Assembly (NCBI RefSeq): GCF_017591425.1
Contig: NW_024465885.1
Span: 47,301,001-47,365,000, forward strand
Length of the DNA stretch: 64,000 bases
Origin: Ochotona curzoniae
Taxonomy: Eukaryota > Chordata > Mammalia > Lagomorpha > Ochotonidae
Direction of reading: 5' to 3'
Shown in pieces: positions 22,206-34,146 of the stretch. A program made the position numbers and the translations under genes. The notes beneath the pieces are model-generated. The model searched no databases and was not told the origin of the DNA. It worked only from the letters and a program-made list of their open reading frames with translations. Positions within the stretch are counted from its first letter, which is position 1; each line of letters starts with the position of its first letter.

Positions 22206-22954
22206 TGCTTTTCCCTTACTACTTTCATAACGCAGCAGTAAGACACATAAGCCTGGTGGCCTCTAGACCACAGTTTTCGCATCTAGTAAAGGATTGGTTT
22301 GAGTGAAATGAATGCAAATGGTTTGTTCCTAAATCTGCTTAAGTTCTATAAGTAAGTAATCTGTTAGATATAATGTAGAATGTATTTTGTATAGAATGAG
22401 AAAATAAAAAATCAGATGTAACTTTGTGTAGCAAACAGAAGGTGGGGGAAGTTACTAGAGTTTCCAGGAGTTACTAGAGAGTGTCCCAGCGCAGGTAGCA
22501 GTGGAGTCTGTCTGCTGTGGCCCTGGGCCCTGGGGGTCTGTGCTGCTGGCCCTGGGGGTCTCTGCTGTGGCCCTGGGCTCTGGTGGGCTGGGCCATGTTG
22601 TTCCTTTAAAGGAGGCTGATTATAGGCAGAAGGGAATTTTACTCACAAGCTGACTTTGCATATGAAAATTTTACCTTTGTTAATATAGTGAGTGCTCCTT
22701 AAAGAAATGTCACAAGCGAAAGCTTGCATAGCTAATTTTTGTTAGTGATTTAATTAAAAGCAACATTTCATGAAAAATATTTTCCTGTTTTCTCAGAGCA
22801 GAAGCACACACACAAAATCCTGCAATTTCTGCTCAGTCTTGGTATCTTTTTAAGTTCTGTGATAAAATGTCCCTGAATCTTTAAGCTTCTTGCAGTTAGC
22901 TTCTTGCCAAATAGCTCACCTACTTCTAGGCTGAAGATGGTATTTTGGGGGCGA
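22206..22954. other. Unassigned sequence with a small tandem repeat
   Basis: Mostly AT-rich. The GC-rich 22509-22590 interval is listed separately. No gene is supported. Confidence 0.5.
22509..22590. repeat. Short imperfect tandem repeat
   Basis: Three variants of a tgctgtggccctggg ... ggtctg phrase occur in about 80 bases. It is GC-rich and limited in extent. Confidence 0.6.
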
Positions 22955-23095
22955 TTATTTATTTTATTCATTTATATTTGAAAAGCAGGAAGAGGGCAGA
23001 ACGAGTGATCTTCCGTGTGCGGATTTACTCTGCAGTAGGCACAGCCGCGGGCTGGGCCAGACCAGAGCCCGGAGGCCGGGACCAGGGCGGGCGCA
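22955..23095 (-). mobile_element. CSINE 3' fragment, GC-rich variant
   Basis: Tail complement ttatttattttattcatttatatttgaaaagcagg, then gggctgggccagaccagagcccgg in place of the usual gagctgagccgatc block. The rest is missing. Confidence 0.7.
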
Positions 23096-23920
23096 GCACT
23101 GCGGGCAAGCTTTATCTGACTAGACGTGTTTGTATGGATCATCAAGAAGGTGTTTGCAGCCCTCATAGCAAACACACTGTGTAGCAGAGTCTTTTGTGCT
23201 CCTTGTATTTGATTGAGGAGTAAGCTAGACTGCAAGAAGCTTGTTTGTGTACTGTGGGTGACGGATGTCATGTTGAAATACAAGCAAGATCCGATGTTTT
23301 AGGAGGTCAGTTGACTTGATTGTGATTTCGTCTGACAGCCAGGTCTAGTTGAGAATGTCAGGAACAAGACTTTTCCTACTCTGGGAACTTGGTATTCATG
23401 GACAGAAACAGAAACGGATCAGGAGTCCTTAAGGAAGAGTTTGAGTAACAAAGTGGTGTTTTGGGACTGGGGCTTTGTGTCTGTTGCCGCTGGAGTAGTT
23501 ATCTGAGAGAACTGTGAATTGGGGAGAAAGGCTGGCAAGGCGGAGCAGGTAGAAACAGAGACTGCGCAGGTGCTGAGGAAGCCAGCTGCTGTCTGCTGGA
23601 GCCCTCCTGTGCGGGCTGGCAGAGTGTGACAGGTGCTCCGTGCGCAGGCGCTCCAAGCAACATGAGGCTCTGTTCTGGGGCTGGTGGCAAAGTGTTAACT
23701 AATGTTTGTAGAAAAAGGTCGTGATGAACTTTTTACTTGGAGTTTTAAAGATTGAAAGTAATTAGTAGCTATTGTCATAGTTATATAGCTAGGTTTTTAT
23801 GATCTTAAGCTAAATTTTCTTACATAATTTTTCATAAAATGCGTATTTATGAAAAATGCAATTTTTCATATGCATATACCTTTATGATACTTGTATTATT
23901 TCTGATTCAAAAAAGTGTAA
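23096..23920. other. Unassigned sequence
   Basis: No gene or clear repeat. Small overlapping frames on the minus strand have no recognisable motif. Confidence 0.5.
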
Positions 23921-23921
23921 T

Positions 23922-23944
23922 TACTTTTATTTACTTGAAAGGCA

Positions 23945-23998
<54 letters not shown>

Positions 23999-24284
23999 CA
24001 CGGTGGTGGGGGGTGAAGAGAGAAAGGTGGCGATCAGTATTGCACTTGCTGGTTCATGCTTCATTTGTCTTCAACAGCCAGGTCTGGAATAGTCCTAAAC
24101 CAGGAGCTCAAAGCTTCAACCAAGTCTTGCATTTGAGTGGAAGGGACCAAGTACTTACCCCTCCCCTCCTCCAGGGTGAGCTGCAGCAGAAGGCTGGCAT
24201 GGAACCTTAGCCATGAGCCCAGGCGCTCCAACAAGTGATGTGGCTGTCCCCAAGCTGCTTCCACTGTGCCGCATGTCTGCCTCC
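23922..24284 (-). mobile_element. CSINE containing a CA microsatellite
   Basis: Tail complement aattacttttatttacttgaaagg precedes the microsatellite. After it come tgctggttcatgc, caaccaagtcttgcatttg and a degraded head. The dinucleotide expansion sits where this SINE normally has its CT-rich 3' region. Confidence 0.78.
23950..24001. repeat. (AC)n microsatellite
   Basis: About 26 AC units with one CG interruption near 23991. It is likely polymorphic in length. Confidence 0.97.
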
Positions 24285-24311
24285 AAATTTATTTTTAGTG
24301 ATAACTTTTTA

Positions 24312-24633
24312 AAAACACTTATCCATTTTTATTGGAAAGTCAGATTAATGGAGAGGAGGAGAGACAGAGAAAGATCTCCATCTGCAGGTTGACTCCGCAA
24401 GTAGCTGCAATGGCCAGAGCTGAGCTGATCTGAAGCAAGGAGCCAGGAGCTTCCTCCAGATCTCCCTTGTGGGTGCAGGGTCCCAAGGCTTTGGGCCATC
24501 CTCCACTGCTTTCCCAGGTCACAAGCAGGGAGCTGGAAGGGAAGTGGAGCAGTGGGACATGAACTGGCGCACATATGGGATAATGGCACATGCCAGGCAA
24601 GGACTTTAGACACTAGGCTACTGCGCCAGGCCC
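24312..24633 (-). mobile_element. CSINE, full length
   Basis: Tail complement aaacacttatccatttttattggaaagtcag, body with ctgagctgatctgaagcaagg, and a head ending ctgcgccaggccc. Confidence 0.94.
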
Positions 24634-24679
24634 AATGATAGTTTTTAAAATACAAATTTTATATCACTAAAATAAAATT

Positions 24680-24966
24680 TTGAAATATTTATTTATTTGA
24701 AAGACAGAAAGCCATCTGCTGGTTCATTCCCGAGATGGCTGTGTAAAGGCTGAAGCTGGGCCAGGCTTAGGCTAGGACCGAGAGATTCGTCTGGGTCTCC
24801 CTGTGGGTTCTGGGGCCCAAGTGCTGGGTCACCTTGTGTTGCTTTCCCAGCCCATAAGCAGCGAGCTGCACTAGACCTGGAGCACCCGGGGTTTGAACTG
24901 GCACCCGTATGGGATTCTGGTGTCCGCAGTGGTGGCTTTCCCTGCAATACCACAACTCTGGCCCCA
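24680..24966 (-). mobile_element. Old CSINE, diverged
   Basis: Tail complement ttgaaatatttatttatttgaaag, a gggtctccctgtgggttctgggg block, and a head ending acaactctggcccc. Different subfamily from its neighbour at 24312. Confidence 0.82.
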
Positions 24967-25308
24967 AAAATGGATTTCTGAAAGTACAGATTCAGCTGGA
25001 GACTGGACTAACATGAAACACCAGTCAGTGGTACAGCCTTGAGTAGTTGAAATGAAGACTGGAAAGCTGTTGTGACAATCACGTTTGCCAAAGTACGTGT
25101 GGCTGTGAGTATACTGTGTACAGACTTGGCCAGAGCCTGAAAAACAGGGAATTGGTTAGTAAGATTTGAGAAGAGAGATCAAGAGCCTTGACGTTCCGCT
25201 GAAGCAGTGGAATAAATTTTTGCAGGAGGAAATTATTTTATAACTATCTTCTATTTAGGATATAAGATGATTCTAAGTTAGCATGCAGGAACTTAGTATA
25301 TAATTTGT
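24967..25308. other. Unassigned sequence
   Basis: No gene, no recognised repeat. Confidence 0.5.
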
Positions 25309-25309
25309 T

Positions 25310-25591
25310 TTTAAATTTATATGCAGAGAGGAGGAGAGAGAGAGGAAGATCTTCTGTCTGATTCACTCGCCAGGTGGCCACAACGGCTGGAGCCGAGTTG
25401 ATCCGAAGCCAGGATCCTGGAGCCTCTTCCGGGTCTCTCCTATCCTTGGACCATTCTCGACTGCTTTCTCAGTTCACAAGCTGGGAACTGGATGGGAAAT
25501 GGGGCTGCTTGAATTAGAACTGGCGCCCATATGGGATCCCAGTGCATGCAAAGTGGGGACTTAAGCCGCTAGGCTACTGTGCCGGGTCCAG
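25310..25591 (-). mobile_element. CSINE, short variant
   Basis: Starts ttaaatttatatgcagagaggagg and ends gtgccgggtcc. The middle (ctctcctatccttggacc) has lost the cacaggttccaaggctttggg segment. Confidence 0.88.
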
Positions 25592-25817
25592 CATATAATT
25601 TGTGACCACAGACTAAAACTTATTAGAATAAGTTATGGGAATTATGGTAACTTTGCATTGTATTTAGGATTTTATTCTGTTTAACAGGTTACACTTTTTA
25701 AAAAGGTACTTCAGACTTTATTTTTAAGACTTATTAATAAGGTTTATAGCTTTTTTTTGCGTCTGCTAGTATTAAATGGAAAATAAGCAATTATGCTAAA
25801 TTAACAATGTTTAAAGA

Positions 25818-26105
25818 AATAGATTTACTTCGTTACTGGAAAGGCAGAGTTAGAGGGAAGGAGAGACACATCTAACATTCCTTTGTTTGCCCCTCAGCTC
25901 TGTGCAGTGGCCAGGGTTGCAGACCCTAGACGTCAGGGGGGCTGCCCACAGGGATGGCAGCGCGATCTCAGTGATGCAGCCGCCCTCTGCTGCTTCCTGG
26001 GCACGTCAGCAGGGCGCTGTGTCTGAAGTGGAGCAGTAGGGCTCTGACGGGCACTCAGAGCAGGCAGTGGCTGCCCCCATAGTACCAGGATGCCTGCCCC
26101 AGGCA
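25818..26105 (-). mobile_element. Old CSINE, diverged
   Basis: Tail complement aaatagatttacttcgttactggaaagg. A gggcacgtcagcagggcgctg block follows, with a poorly preserved head. Confidence 0.65.
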
Positions 26106-26928
26106 CTGAGCTCCCCCAGCCAAGGAGGCAGAGCCCCACCTGCACGGTGGAGGTCATGTTCATGTGTATTGACTTGCTTTCAGAAGCTGAATGTTCAGTT
26201 TATTGATAGCAGTGGGATTTAAAGTATAAATGTGGACATGTTGACATTAGCAAATAAGCAGTTTATACACATTTACAGGTTTTATTGATCAGTGAAACTC
26301 TAGTTTATAGACCGTTCAAGTATATGTTCATTTTAGAAGATGTAGAAAATGGTGTAACAATTTTGTGTGGCTCCTTTCTGCAGAAGTGGCTATTCTGCTT
26401 GGTTTTTCTGCACATAACTTTTTCTTAAAATCAAATATCACGTGGTATCTGTGTACTGCTTTTATAACCCGTTTCTTGTGTGCAAGGCACATCTCTTCCT
26501 GGTGTATGCTCCACAGTGTCACTCTGTGGAACACGTATTATGCTATAAAAGGAGCATGAGACCTGGTACTACTTCTCATCAACAGAGTGTATATGTAAGG
26601 TGTTTACAGAGATCATTGATATCGGAAAGAACGGAGTGATAAGATAGTTAAGCTTTAGGTAAACAACGGGTAGATTTTACATAGGGGAACTGACTTGATC
26701 ATTGGGGTAAAATGAGGTTATACTCATTATTTATTATTCTGGAATGCTGTGTTAAATTCTGAGTTCAGAACAATAACACTTGATCATTTGTTGTTCAACT
26801 ATGGAGGGGTTAAATCCAGGCTCAGGAGGGTAGGTATAGTACTGACAGGTGTGTGGACTGAAGCAAGCAATAAAGATGGCTTAGAACTCAGAACTCCCCA
26901 AACTTGCTTGTCTTAAGTAATTTTCCAG
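26106..26928. other. AT-rich unassigned sequence
   Basis: Apparently single copy. Contains a TATAAAAGG match (26543-26551) without other promoter features. Not called as a promoter. Confidence 0.45.
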
Positions 26929-26929
26929 A

Positions 26930-27272
26930 AGTTTTTTTTTTTTTTAAGATTTATTTATTTATTTATTGGAAAGTCAGATATACAGAGAGGAGGAGAAACA
27001 GAGAGGAAGATCTTCCATCCAATGATTCACTTCCCAAGTGAGCACAACAGCCGATGCTGTGCCAATCCAAATCCAGGATCCAGGAACTTCTTCTGGGTAT
27101 CCCACGCGGGTGCAGGGTCCCAAAGCATTGGGCCGTCCTCAACTGCTTTCCCAGGCCACAAGCAGGGAGCTGGATGGGAAGTGGAGCTGCCTGCATTAGA
27201 ACTGGTGCCCATATGGGATCCCGGTGCATTCAATGCAAGGACCTTAGCCGCTAGGCCACGCCGCTGGGCCCT
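26930..27272 (-). mobile_element. CSINE, full length
   Basis: A long T run, then aagatttatttatttatttattgg. The body has catccaatgattcacttccc and gtgcccatatgggatcccgg; the head ends gccgctgggccc. Confidence 0.96.
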
Positions 27273-27653
27273 CTCCAGAAGTTTTGAAATCTTTTTGTGT
27301 CTTTTTCGTCCTTCCTGAGTTGGGATCTTTGAAGCCAGGAGTCTAACCCGGTTTTGGGAGCTCTTGAACAAGCCTAGGTGGTATACTGAATTCTAGTAAG
27401 CATCTGTAATAACAAGGATGGAATGAAAAACTAGACCACAGTGATTAAGTGGACATGGAATGGAATGGAATGGGGGAGGCATCCTGAAAATTGGTAAGAC
27501 TGTTTAGAGTAGATAATCTGTTGAGTTGCTGCAAATGTGGAGGTGGCAAGTTAGCCCAGCTGCACCTGGGGCATGGCGAGTTGGGAGGTGCCCTCCAGCA
27601 GCTTGGGGACAGGAGCAAGAGTAGGAGTGAGAACAAGAAAAAGGGCTCAGAAT
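27273..27653. other. Unassigned sequence
   Basis: Includes a small tggaatggaatggaa repeat at 27457-27471. No gene. Confidence 0.5.
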
Positions 27654-27655
27654 TT

Positions 27656-27979
27656 TTGTTTTTTAAGATTTATTTTATTGTAAAGTCAAATATACAGAGA
27701 GGAGGAGAGACAGAGAGGAAGATCTTCTGTCCACTGATTGACGCCCAAGTTGCCGTAACAGCAGGAGCTGAGCCAATCCAAAGGCAGTAGCCTCCTTGGG
27801 CTCTCCCACATTGGTGCAGGGTCCCAAGGCCTTGGGCCGTCCTGGACTGCTTTCCCAGGCCACAGGCAGGGAGCTGGATGGGAAGTTGGTCCACAGGAAC
27901 ATGAACTGAACTAGTGCCCATATTGGATCTCAGTGCATGCCACGCAAGGACTTTAGCCAGTAGGCTACTATGCCGGGCC
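27656..27979 (-). mobile_element. CSINE, full length
   Basis: Tail complement tttttaagatttattttattg; body with gatcttctgtccactgattg; head ending tatgccgggcct. Confidence 0.94.
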
Positions 27980-28189
27980 TGAGCTCAGAATCCTTAAATG
28001 TACAGTAAACCTTTGAAGATTATTTTTTGGAGAGAAATATATACAGAGAAATAATAGAGGAGGAAAGAATAGAGTGGGAGGTAACTTCTGAGGTTAGGGA
28101 TCCAAGTGAAGGAGAAAGGGACTATTTGGCAAAATATAGGGACATTCATTTTAGGAATTTAAGAACATGTTGCTGCTTCTAGGTTTCTT

Positions 28190-28414
28190 CTGTTTTTAAA
28201 GGACAGAGAGACAGAAATCTTCTGACTCTTGAGTCATTTCCTAAGTGTCTGAAACAGCTGAGACCAGACCGGGTGCAGTTCCAGAGCCAGGAACTCAGCC
28301 AGACCTTCCATGTGGCGGCAGGAACCCAGGTGCTTAGGCCATCTCCTGCTGCCTCCCGGGTGTGCTTCAGCAAGAAGCTGCAGCTCAGAGCCAGACCTGC
28401 AGGTCTCTAAGCAA
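28190..28414 (-). mobile_element. Old CSINE fragment
   Basis: gtttttaaaggacagagagac, then atgtggcggcaggaacccagg and gcttcagcaagaagctgcagctcagagcc, in CSINE order but strongly diverged and without a head. Confidence 0.6.
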
Positions 28415-29126
28415 CATTTTAACAACTGCACTCAATGTCTACCATGCATATTCATAACTTTTAAAGAGGTAATATTTTTCTGTGTAAGTTTGACAGCAGG
28501 TAACAAATTTAGTAGAGTTGAACTTCTTTTGCTATCTTAGCATTGGACATGCTAGAGAAAACATATGCTGTTAATAATATGTAAATATTTTATTGTTTCT
28601 AAGCCTCATGATTTTTGTGTTTTTGAAATGTAGAGACAATTAAAAGCAGTGATTCATTAAGTATATTATTGTATTCCTATAAAAGTACATAGGACCAGCT
28701 AGATGTGTGGGTGCACTGATATAAGTTAGTTATATAAAGTAGTGTATATAAAAAAGTGTATATGTGTATATGTTATACGTTAGTCCTGTTTAGGAAAGCT
28801 GATGCTGGCAGAAAGGGCACAGCAGGGCAATTTTGCAATACGTCTTTTAGAAAGCAGTTAGGAGGAGGGCCAGGAGGGTGATGGGTAACCAGTCCTCCTG
28901 CTGCTTTGTGTTTCTGTGGCCCTTTGCTTAGGGAGTGTGTGTGTACATCGAAGTACTGAGCACCAAGCACAGATTGGAATGCTGCTTGGTTCCCAGAGAA
29001 TGTAGAGGTTGTCAGTCACACTTAAAATTTTAAAAAAGTTTCTCTTATGATCTAGAACTGATTTAAATAATATCAAGTCTGAGCATGCGGCAGTGAGGAG
29101 CCTCTGAGTTCAGGTATTGGTTCTGA
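28415..29126. other. AT-rich unassigned sequence
   Basis: No gene. TA-rich stretches at 28728-28780 (tatataaagtagtgtatat). Confidence 0.5.
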
Positions 29127-29418
29127 TATACAGAGAGGAGGGGAGACAGAGAGGAAGATCTTCCATCCACTAGTTCACTCCCCAAGTGAGCACAACACCG
29201 ATGCTGTGCCGATCCGAAGCCAGGATCCAGGAACTTCTTTCCGGGTATCTCACACGGGTGCAGGGTCCCAAGGCTTTGGGCCGTCCTCAACTGCATTCCC
29301 AGGCCATGAGCAGGAGCTGGCTGGGAAGTGGAGCTGCCAGGATTAGAACTGGCGTCCATATGGGATCCTGGTACATTCAAGGTGAGGACTTTAGCCGCTA
29401 GGCCATGCCGCTGGGCCC
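29127..29418 (-). mobile_element. CSINE lacking its tail
   Basis: Begins directly at gatatacagagaggagg, so the A-rich tail is absent. The rest of the body is canonical and the head ends gccgctgggcccc. Confidence 0.93.
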
Positions 29419-29473
29419 CATATCACTTGTTCTTAATTCCTATTTAGAAGAAGCAGGCTGCCAGGTTCAAAAT

Positions 29474-29483
29474 TGATGTTAGG
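29474..29483. repeat. Target-site duplication, left copy
   Basis: TGATGTTAGG here recurs at 29826-29835, bracketing the plus-strand CSINE. Confidence 0.8.
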
Positions 29484-29825
29484 GGCCTGGTGCAGTAACC
29501 TAGTGGCTAAAAGTCCTTGCCTGGCATGCGCTGAGATCCCAAATGGATGCTGGTTCATATCCCATCTGCGCCATTTCCCTTCTGGCTCCCTACCCGTGGC
29601 CTGGGAAAGCAGTGGAGGATGGCTCAAAGCCTTGGAATCCTGCACCCAGGTGGGAGACTCAGAAGAAGCTCCTGGTTCCTGGCTTTTGAGTGGCTTAGCT
29701 CTAGCTGTTTTGGTCACGTGGGGGAGTGAACTAGTGGATGGAAGATCTTTCTCTCTGTCTCTTCTCTCTGTGAATCTGCCTTTCCAATAAAAACATATCT
29801 TTTTTTTTTTTAAAGACAAAACCCC
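29484..29825 (+). mobile_element. CSINE, full length, plus strand
   Basis: The head ggcctggtgcagtaacctagtggctaaaag is a diverged box A region. The body has cctggttcctggcttttgag; the tail is tctgcctttccaataaaaac. A 10-bp target duplication flanks it. An AT block (atatcttttttttttttaaag) closes the tail. Confidence 0.95.
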
Positions 29826-29835
29826 TGATGTTAGG

Positions 29836-31047
29836 AAACAACAGGAAACAAGCTTTCTATCCCCCAAATAACCATTGGCTTAACATACATTTACATGTGT
29901 ACAATCAGGCGTTAGGTACCCATTAAAAATGATACTTATGTAAGTTGTTGCTAAAGATACGAAAGTTTGTACCAAGAGCAGTTCTCCCACCAAACTTACT
30001 TTGGGATTGTGATGTTTTGTGTGACTTTTGACTTTTACTATTTGTTTTTTTTAGTATTTACTTTGTATGCTTTTTGTAAAAAGATGATTGTGTAATGCTT
30101 TACATCCAGGACAGAACAGAGTTGGAGTGGAAAAAGTGTTAATAAACAGGATGATTGGAGTGCCATAATGTGTCATTTAGGGAGTGACAGGCGTTGGGAA
30201 TTCAAAGGACTTACAAAGGAAAATGGTTCCTTTTAGAATCAGTCTGGAGGAGCTGGAGTGGGTGAGAGGCCTGGGACCTTCAGCGTTCCTGAGCAGGCAT
30301 CTTTCCAATCAGTAGGTTTATTTTGGCTATTTTGGGGAACCTTTTGTGAAAAGAAGCACAATTGTTTCATTTGAAAAATTCTTTTTATTCCAAAGTATCA
30401 ATTTCAAAATATTTTTTTCCCTCTTTACCTCTTTAACCTGGCAAGCCAGGATTAAACCTGTTCCTGGTCCTTCACTTTTCCATCGGTCATTATGGGTTGG
30501 CTGGTTATTAGGCAGTAGGAAGTGGGAAGTCCGATTAAATAAGAGCGAGGAGAGGTGCTCATAACTCGAGGCTGGGCTGGGAGAGGTGTCAGCCCTGGGC
30601 TTCCAGTGCCTTCCTAGACTGCTGTGTTTCCTGGGCAGCGGCTTGCTAACCTCTGGCGTAGTCCAGAGGCCGTGCAGTGACGATCGCAGAAGGGGGCTTT
30701 CCCACCCTGATTAATTAAATAGAGTGGTAGAATATCCAGGCTTATTGATACCCAGAAGTGTTCAAAGTTTTCATTGGTGCAGACAAATTTTAAAACAGTT
30801 TCTTTCTTCTCAGAGTTGAATACATTTTGTATATAGTCAACTTTGAATAAAGATTAGTGAAAATCATTTTCAAGTAGGGTTGTTGCTAGTACATTAGTTT
30901 TGCAAATGTAACATTGTGTATGTGTTTTGGGGGATGTAGTTGTAGATGTTCCTCAGTGTACCCTGTGTCTTATCATCGTCTGTTTCTCTCCACACAGTGT
31001 TCTAGTTTTGCCGCTGGACTGTTCCCTCCCTTCCCCCACCCCACCAG
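29836..31047. other. CSINE-free single-copy sequence
   Basis: AT-rich, no recognised repeat. It leads into the strong pyrimidine tract at 31022-31047. Confidence 0.5.
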
Positions 31048-31083
31048 GATGATATGAGACTTGAAAGAAGACGATGCATACAG
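31048..31083 (+). other. Possible 36-bp microexon
   Basis: The tract gttccctcccttcccccacc ending ccaccag at 31047 is a very good acceptor. The donor is ACAG|gtgact at 31084. The 36 bases between are divisible by 3 and read DDMRLERRRCIQ in one frame. I do not recognise the peptide and it may be a decoy. Placing an exon on the plus strand would fit the antisense bias of the surrounding SINEs. Confidence 0.25.
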
Positions 31084-33234
31084 GTGACTCAAGTTTTGAA
31101 ATACAGTACAACTATGGCTAAGGGTGTGTGGGACTGCTGGTGCATTTTGGTTGTGGGCGCTTTCCAGTCCTTAGCATTGTTGGGGGATTGTCTAGATGAA
31201 TGCAGCCATACTTGCGTATTTGACTTGACTTTGACACTGAGAATGATGGGAGGCGATCTCTAGTCTTGTTAATACACAGCACAGTGCTTGCTAATACTGT
31301 AGCTTTTTAAAAGTTGGATAATACTTAAATGGGAATTGCAGTGCTTTTAATAATAAAAATAAATAGGGTATTCCCCCTTTGTCATTGAACTCCTGTCTTC
31401 CCCGGGTTCCTGTCAGAATCCAGCCTTTGTACAGGACTAGATGTCACTTGACGTTTAATGAGGCTCTTGACAGCCGAGTTAAGGAGAGTATAACCCATGT
31501 GAACGATTCCTTTACAAAATGTGGTCTGGGGTTTTGTTCTTTTCTTTACCTGTTCCTTCTCTGCCTATTTTCTGTCTCCGTTTTTTCTACCCCTCGCTTC
31601 TTTGATCATTTGTGTTTATGTAAGAGCTACAGTGTAAAGATGTTTTTGAAGGAGTTTGGGTTGCCTTTTAAAATAAATTGAGGTGACCTTATTCATATAC
31701 GGAGGATGGAGGTTATTCCATCTGTGGTAGTGTTCAAGCTCCTGAAATCGGAGAGCTGGTGGTAATTTTTGATGTTCTTAAGCTAGGCAGGATGAGGCGC
31801 TCTGTTAACCCAAGCGGTTACATTTGTAAAGGTTGTCGTGGGAGCTCTAGTTTGGTTATATTTATAAACCTATGTAGTTTTAAAGGCAAAAGAATTATAT
31901 AAACCTTGAATAGGTAACTAATTACATTAGTGGTATAGCTGTTAATGGTTTGTGGTTAATTTTGATTTTTTGCGATTTGGATTTTTTTAAAAGGAAAAAA
32001 TTACTTTTGACTAAATGCTTTTAAAATACTGTTTTGTGTATGCCAGTAGGTATGAAGAAATGCGCTTGAGCTTAGTATTTATAAATTGGATATCATATGA
32101 TGCTTGACATTCACAAAGGAGTCGCCACTTGTGAGACTCTGGCAGTTCTGTTCTAAGTCCATGGTTGTTGAATGCGTCTTGCACACAGGTGTGCTGAGGT
32201 ACACAGACTTGCACATGTCACAGGCGTGCCAGGTGCACAGCGTGATGGAGCAGCTGATCACTGCAGTCTGTGTGTGCAGTTGAGCGCCCCGTCACAGCCA
32301 TAGGGAAGGACTTGGGGGTGTCTGCAGAAACGTTTTTAGAACTGAAGACTTTTTGTTGTCAGATGTATGGTTGACCCTTGGGTGCGGGAGCCCTGTGTTA
32401 GCCCTGTCCGCCCCTGCCGTGCTCCTCGGCTCTCCCCTGCACGTGGGCCGAGTAGTTGCTCGCTTTCAGCTGAGATCAGTGGGGGAACAAAGTTGGGTTT
32501 TTTTGGTTTCGTTGGTGGTTTTTTGTATCTCATAGATGCGTGTTACTGATTTTCACTCCTGAAGTTTTGAGGTAGCCAAGTTTCTGTTTTTCCTCACAGG
32601 ATGTGACAGTTTATCAGATAGTTCTTTTTGTGGAGAGGCTGCTTGCCTCCCTGAAATGACAGAACTAAAGAACACGCTGAGCAGTTGCTTTTCTGAGTGG
32701 TAGAACAAAGCAGCTTCCACCAGGTGAGCGACGTAAAGGTTCTTCCTTGACCTCGTTTCCCTTAAAAGTTATCCACACATGTCGGTTTGCAAAGGATAAA
32801 CTAGCCCAAGAAAAAAGCCCCAACTCTTATGTGTATATTGGCTGTTAGTGTATTTCCCTTTGCAACAGTTTAGAGGTTAATCATTGTTTTTGACTGTAAA
32901 ATTAGCAGCTTTCATAATCATTAATTAATGCAGTGGTTTGCTCTTATATTACTATGCACCGATTTTTTATTCTTCACCTGACAGAATTTTCATACATAAA
33001 AGGTGCTAAGGAGACCTTGCTAATGGTTGTTTCCGGAACATGTATGCGTAGTTTCCAGTGAACGTTCTGCCATCCAGGAGCCTGGTCTGCTCTGGGCATT
33101 GTTCCTGGTGTTAGCTGTGGTGATAACGTACTCTTATCTACAGTGTCATTCTTGAGGCTGAAGTTTTGGAAAGATCATTGAAGCCAGCATTCATCGTTTT
33201 AAAAAATCCAAAGCTTAATAATGCAGAGCTTTTA
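31084..33234. other. CSINE-free single-copy sequence
   Basis: About 2.1 kb with no SINE and no recognised repeat. Short open frames only. Confidence 0.5.
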
Positions 33235-33378
33235 AAATGGGAATTCTGTGAGGTGATGGATATGTTAAATAATGTCATTCTGGTAATCATACTATATTTA
33301 AGTAGCAAAACAATTGTGTATCTTTCATATGTGCAGTTTTAATCCCGCAGTTGTACCTGCATAAAGCTGGTGCTGATG
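33235..33378 (+). mobile_element. Ancient L1M 3' terminus
   Basis: gtgaggtgatggatatgtta, tggtaatcat and then agttgtacctgcataaagctgg follow the end of L1M-type 3' UTRs (gtgatggatatgttaattag ... attatacctcaataaagctgg) as recalled. Confidence 0.6.
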
Positions 33379-34146
33379 GGAGTAATGGATGTTTTCTGAA
33401 TGTGATGCCAAAGCCAGACTTTGATGTATCTCTAGCACATGTGTGTGTAGTTGTTCATGGATGCATGAAATTTAAAGGCCCTTGTTTCATAATTTTCAGC
33501 ATAATTAGAACAAGAATAAAATAGATTTGTTTTGTTTTGAATTTGCAAAACAGAATCGCAGCTACCAAGCATCTGTGCAGTGTGGAGGTGCTGTCAGGAG
33601 GCTCTGCTCTGGAGGAGGCAGGGGGTGTGCCTTTGGAGCAGGCCGTGTGGGCCAATCGATGATGCCAGGTGTTCAGGCAAAAGCTGCTGGACCCACCTGC
33701 TGAATGGCCAGTGTATGGAGTGAAAACAGAGCCCTTTGGAGGATGGCCTGCAGTAATGGCTTCAGCCCTGCCTGGGGCTCTTGTTACCAGACACTTTGGG
33801 TCCCACCCTCTCTGCCCTTCAGGCCTTCAGTAACTATCTATCTATGGAATGCGGCTGCCACACTGCCCTCCCTACCCCTCTGTCCTTGTTGGTGCGGACA
33901 CCATTCTACCCAAGCACACCAGCGTCCTGGAAACCTAGAAGCAGCCACATTCAGTTTCTTTAAAGTGTAAAATCACCAATTTCTGACACTGCATTTGGAA
34001 AAAGCACTGCCTTAGAGATTACCGTGTAGATTAACATAGACTGTTGTTTGAAGAAACCTGCTTTTAAGCCAATATTTTTAAGAATTTATTTGATTTAAGG
34101 AGCCCTCCTTCTCTTTTATGTTTGATTTGTACCCATTTATGTCAGG
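33379..34146. other. Unassigned sequence
   Basis: No gene. GC-richer 33560-33950 carries short frames on both strands without motifs. Confidence 0.5.

Noticed and set aside
26543..26551. TATAAAAGG as a promoter
   Set aside because: There is no initiator, CpG enrichment or downstream open frame, and single TATA matches are expected by chance in AT-rich DNA.
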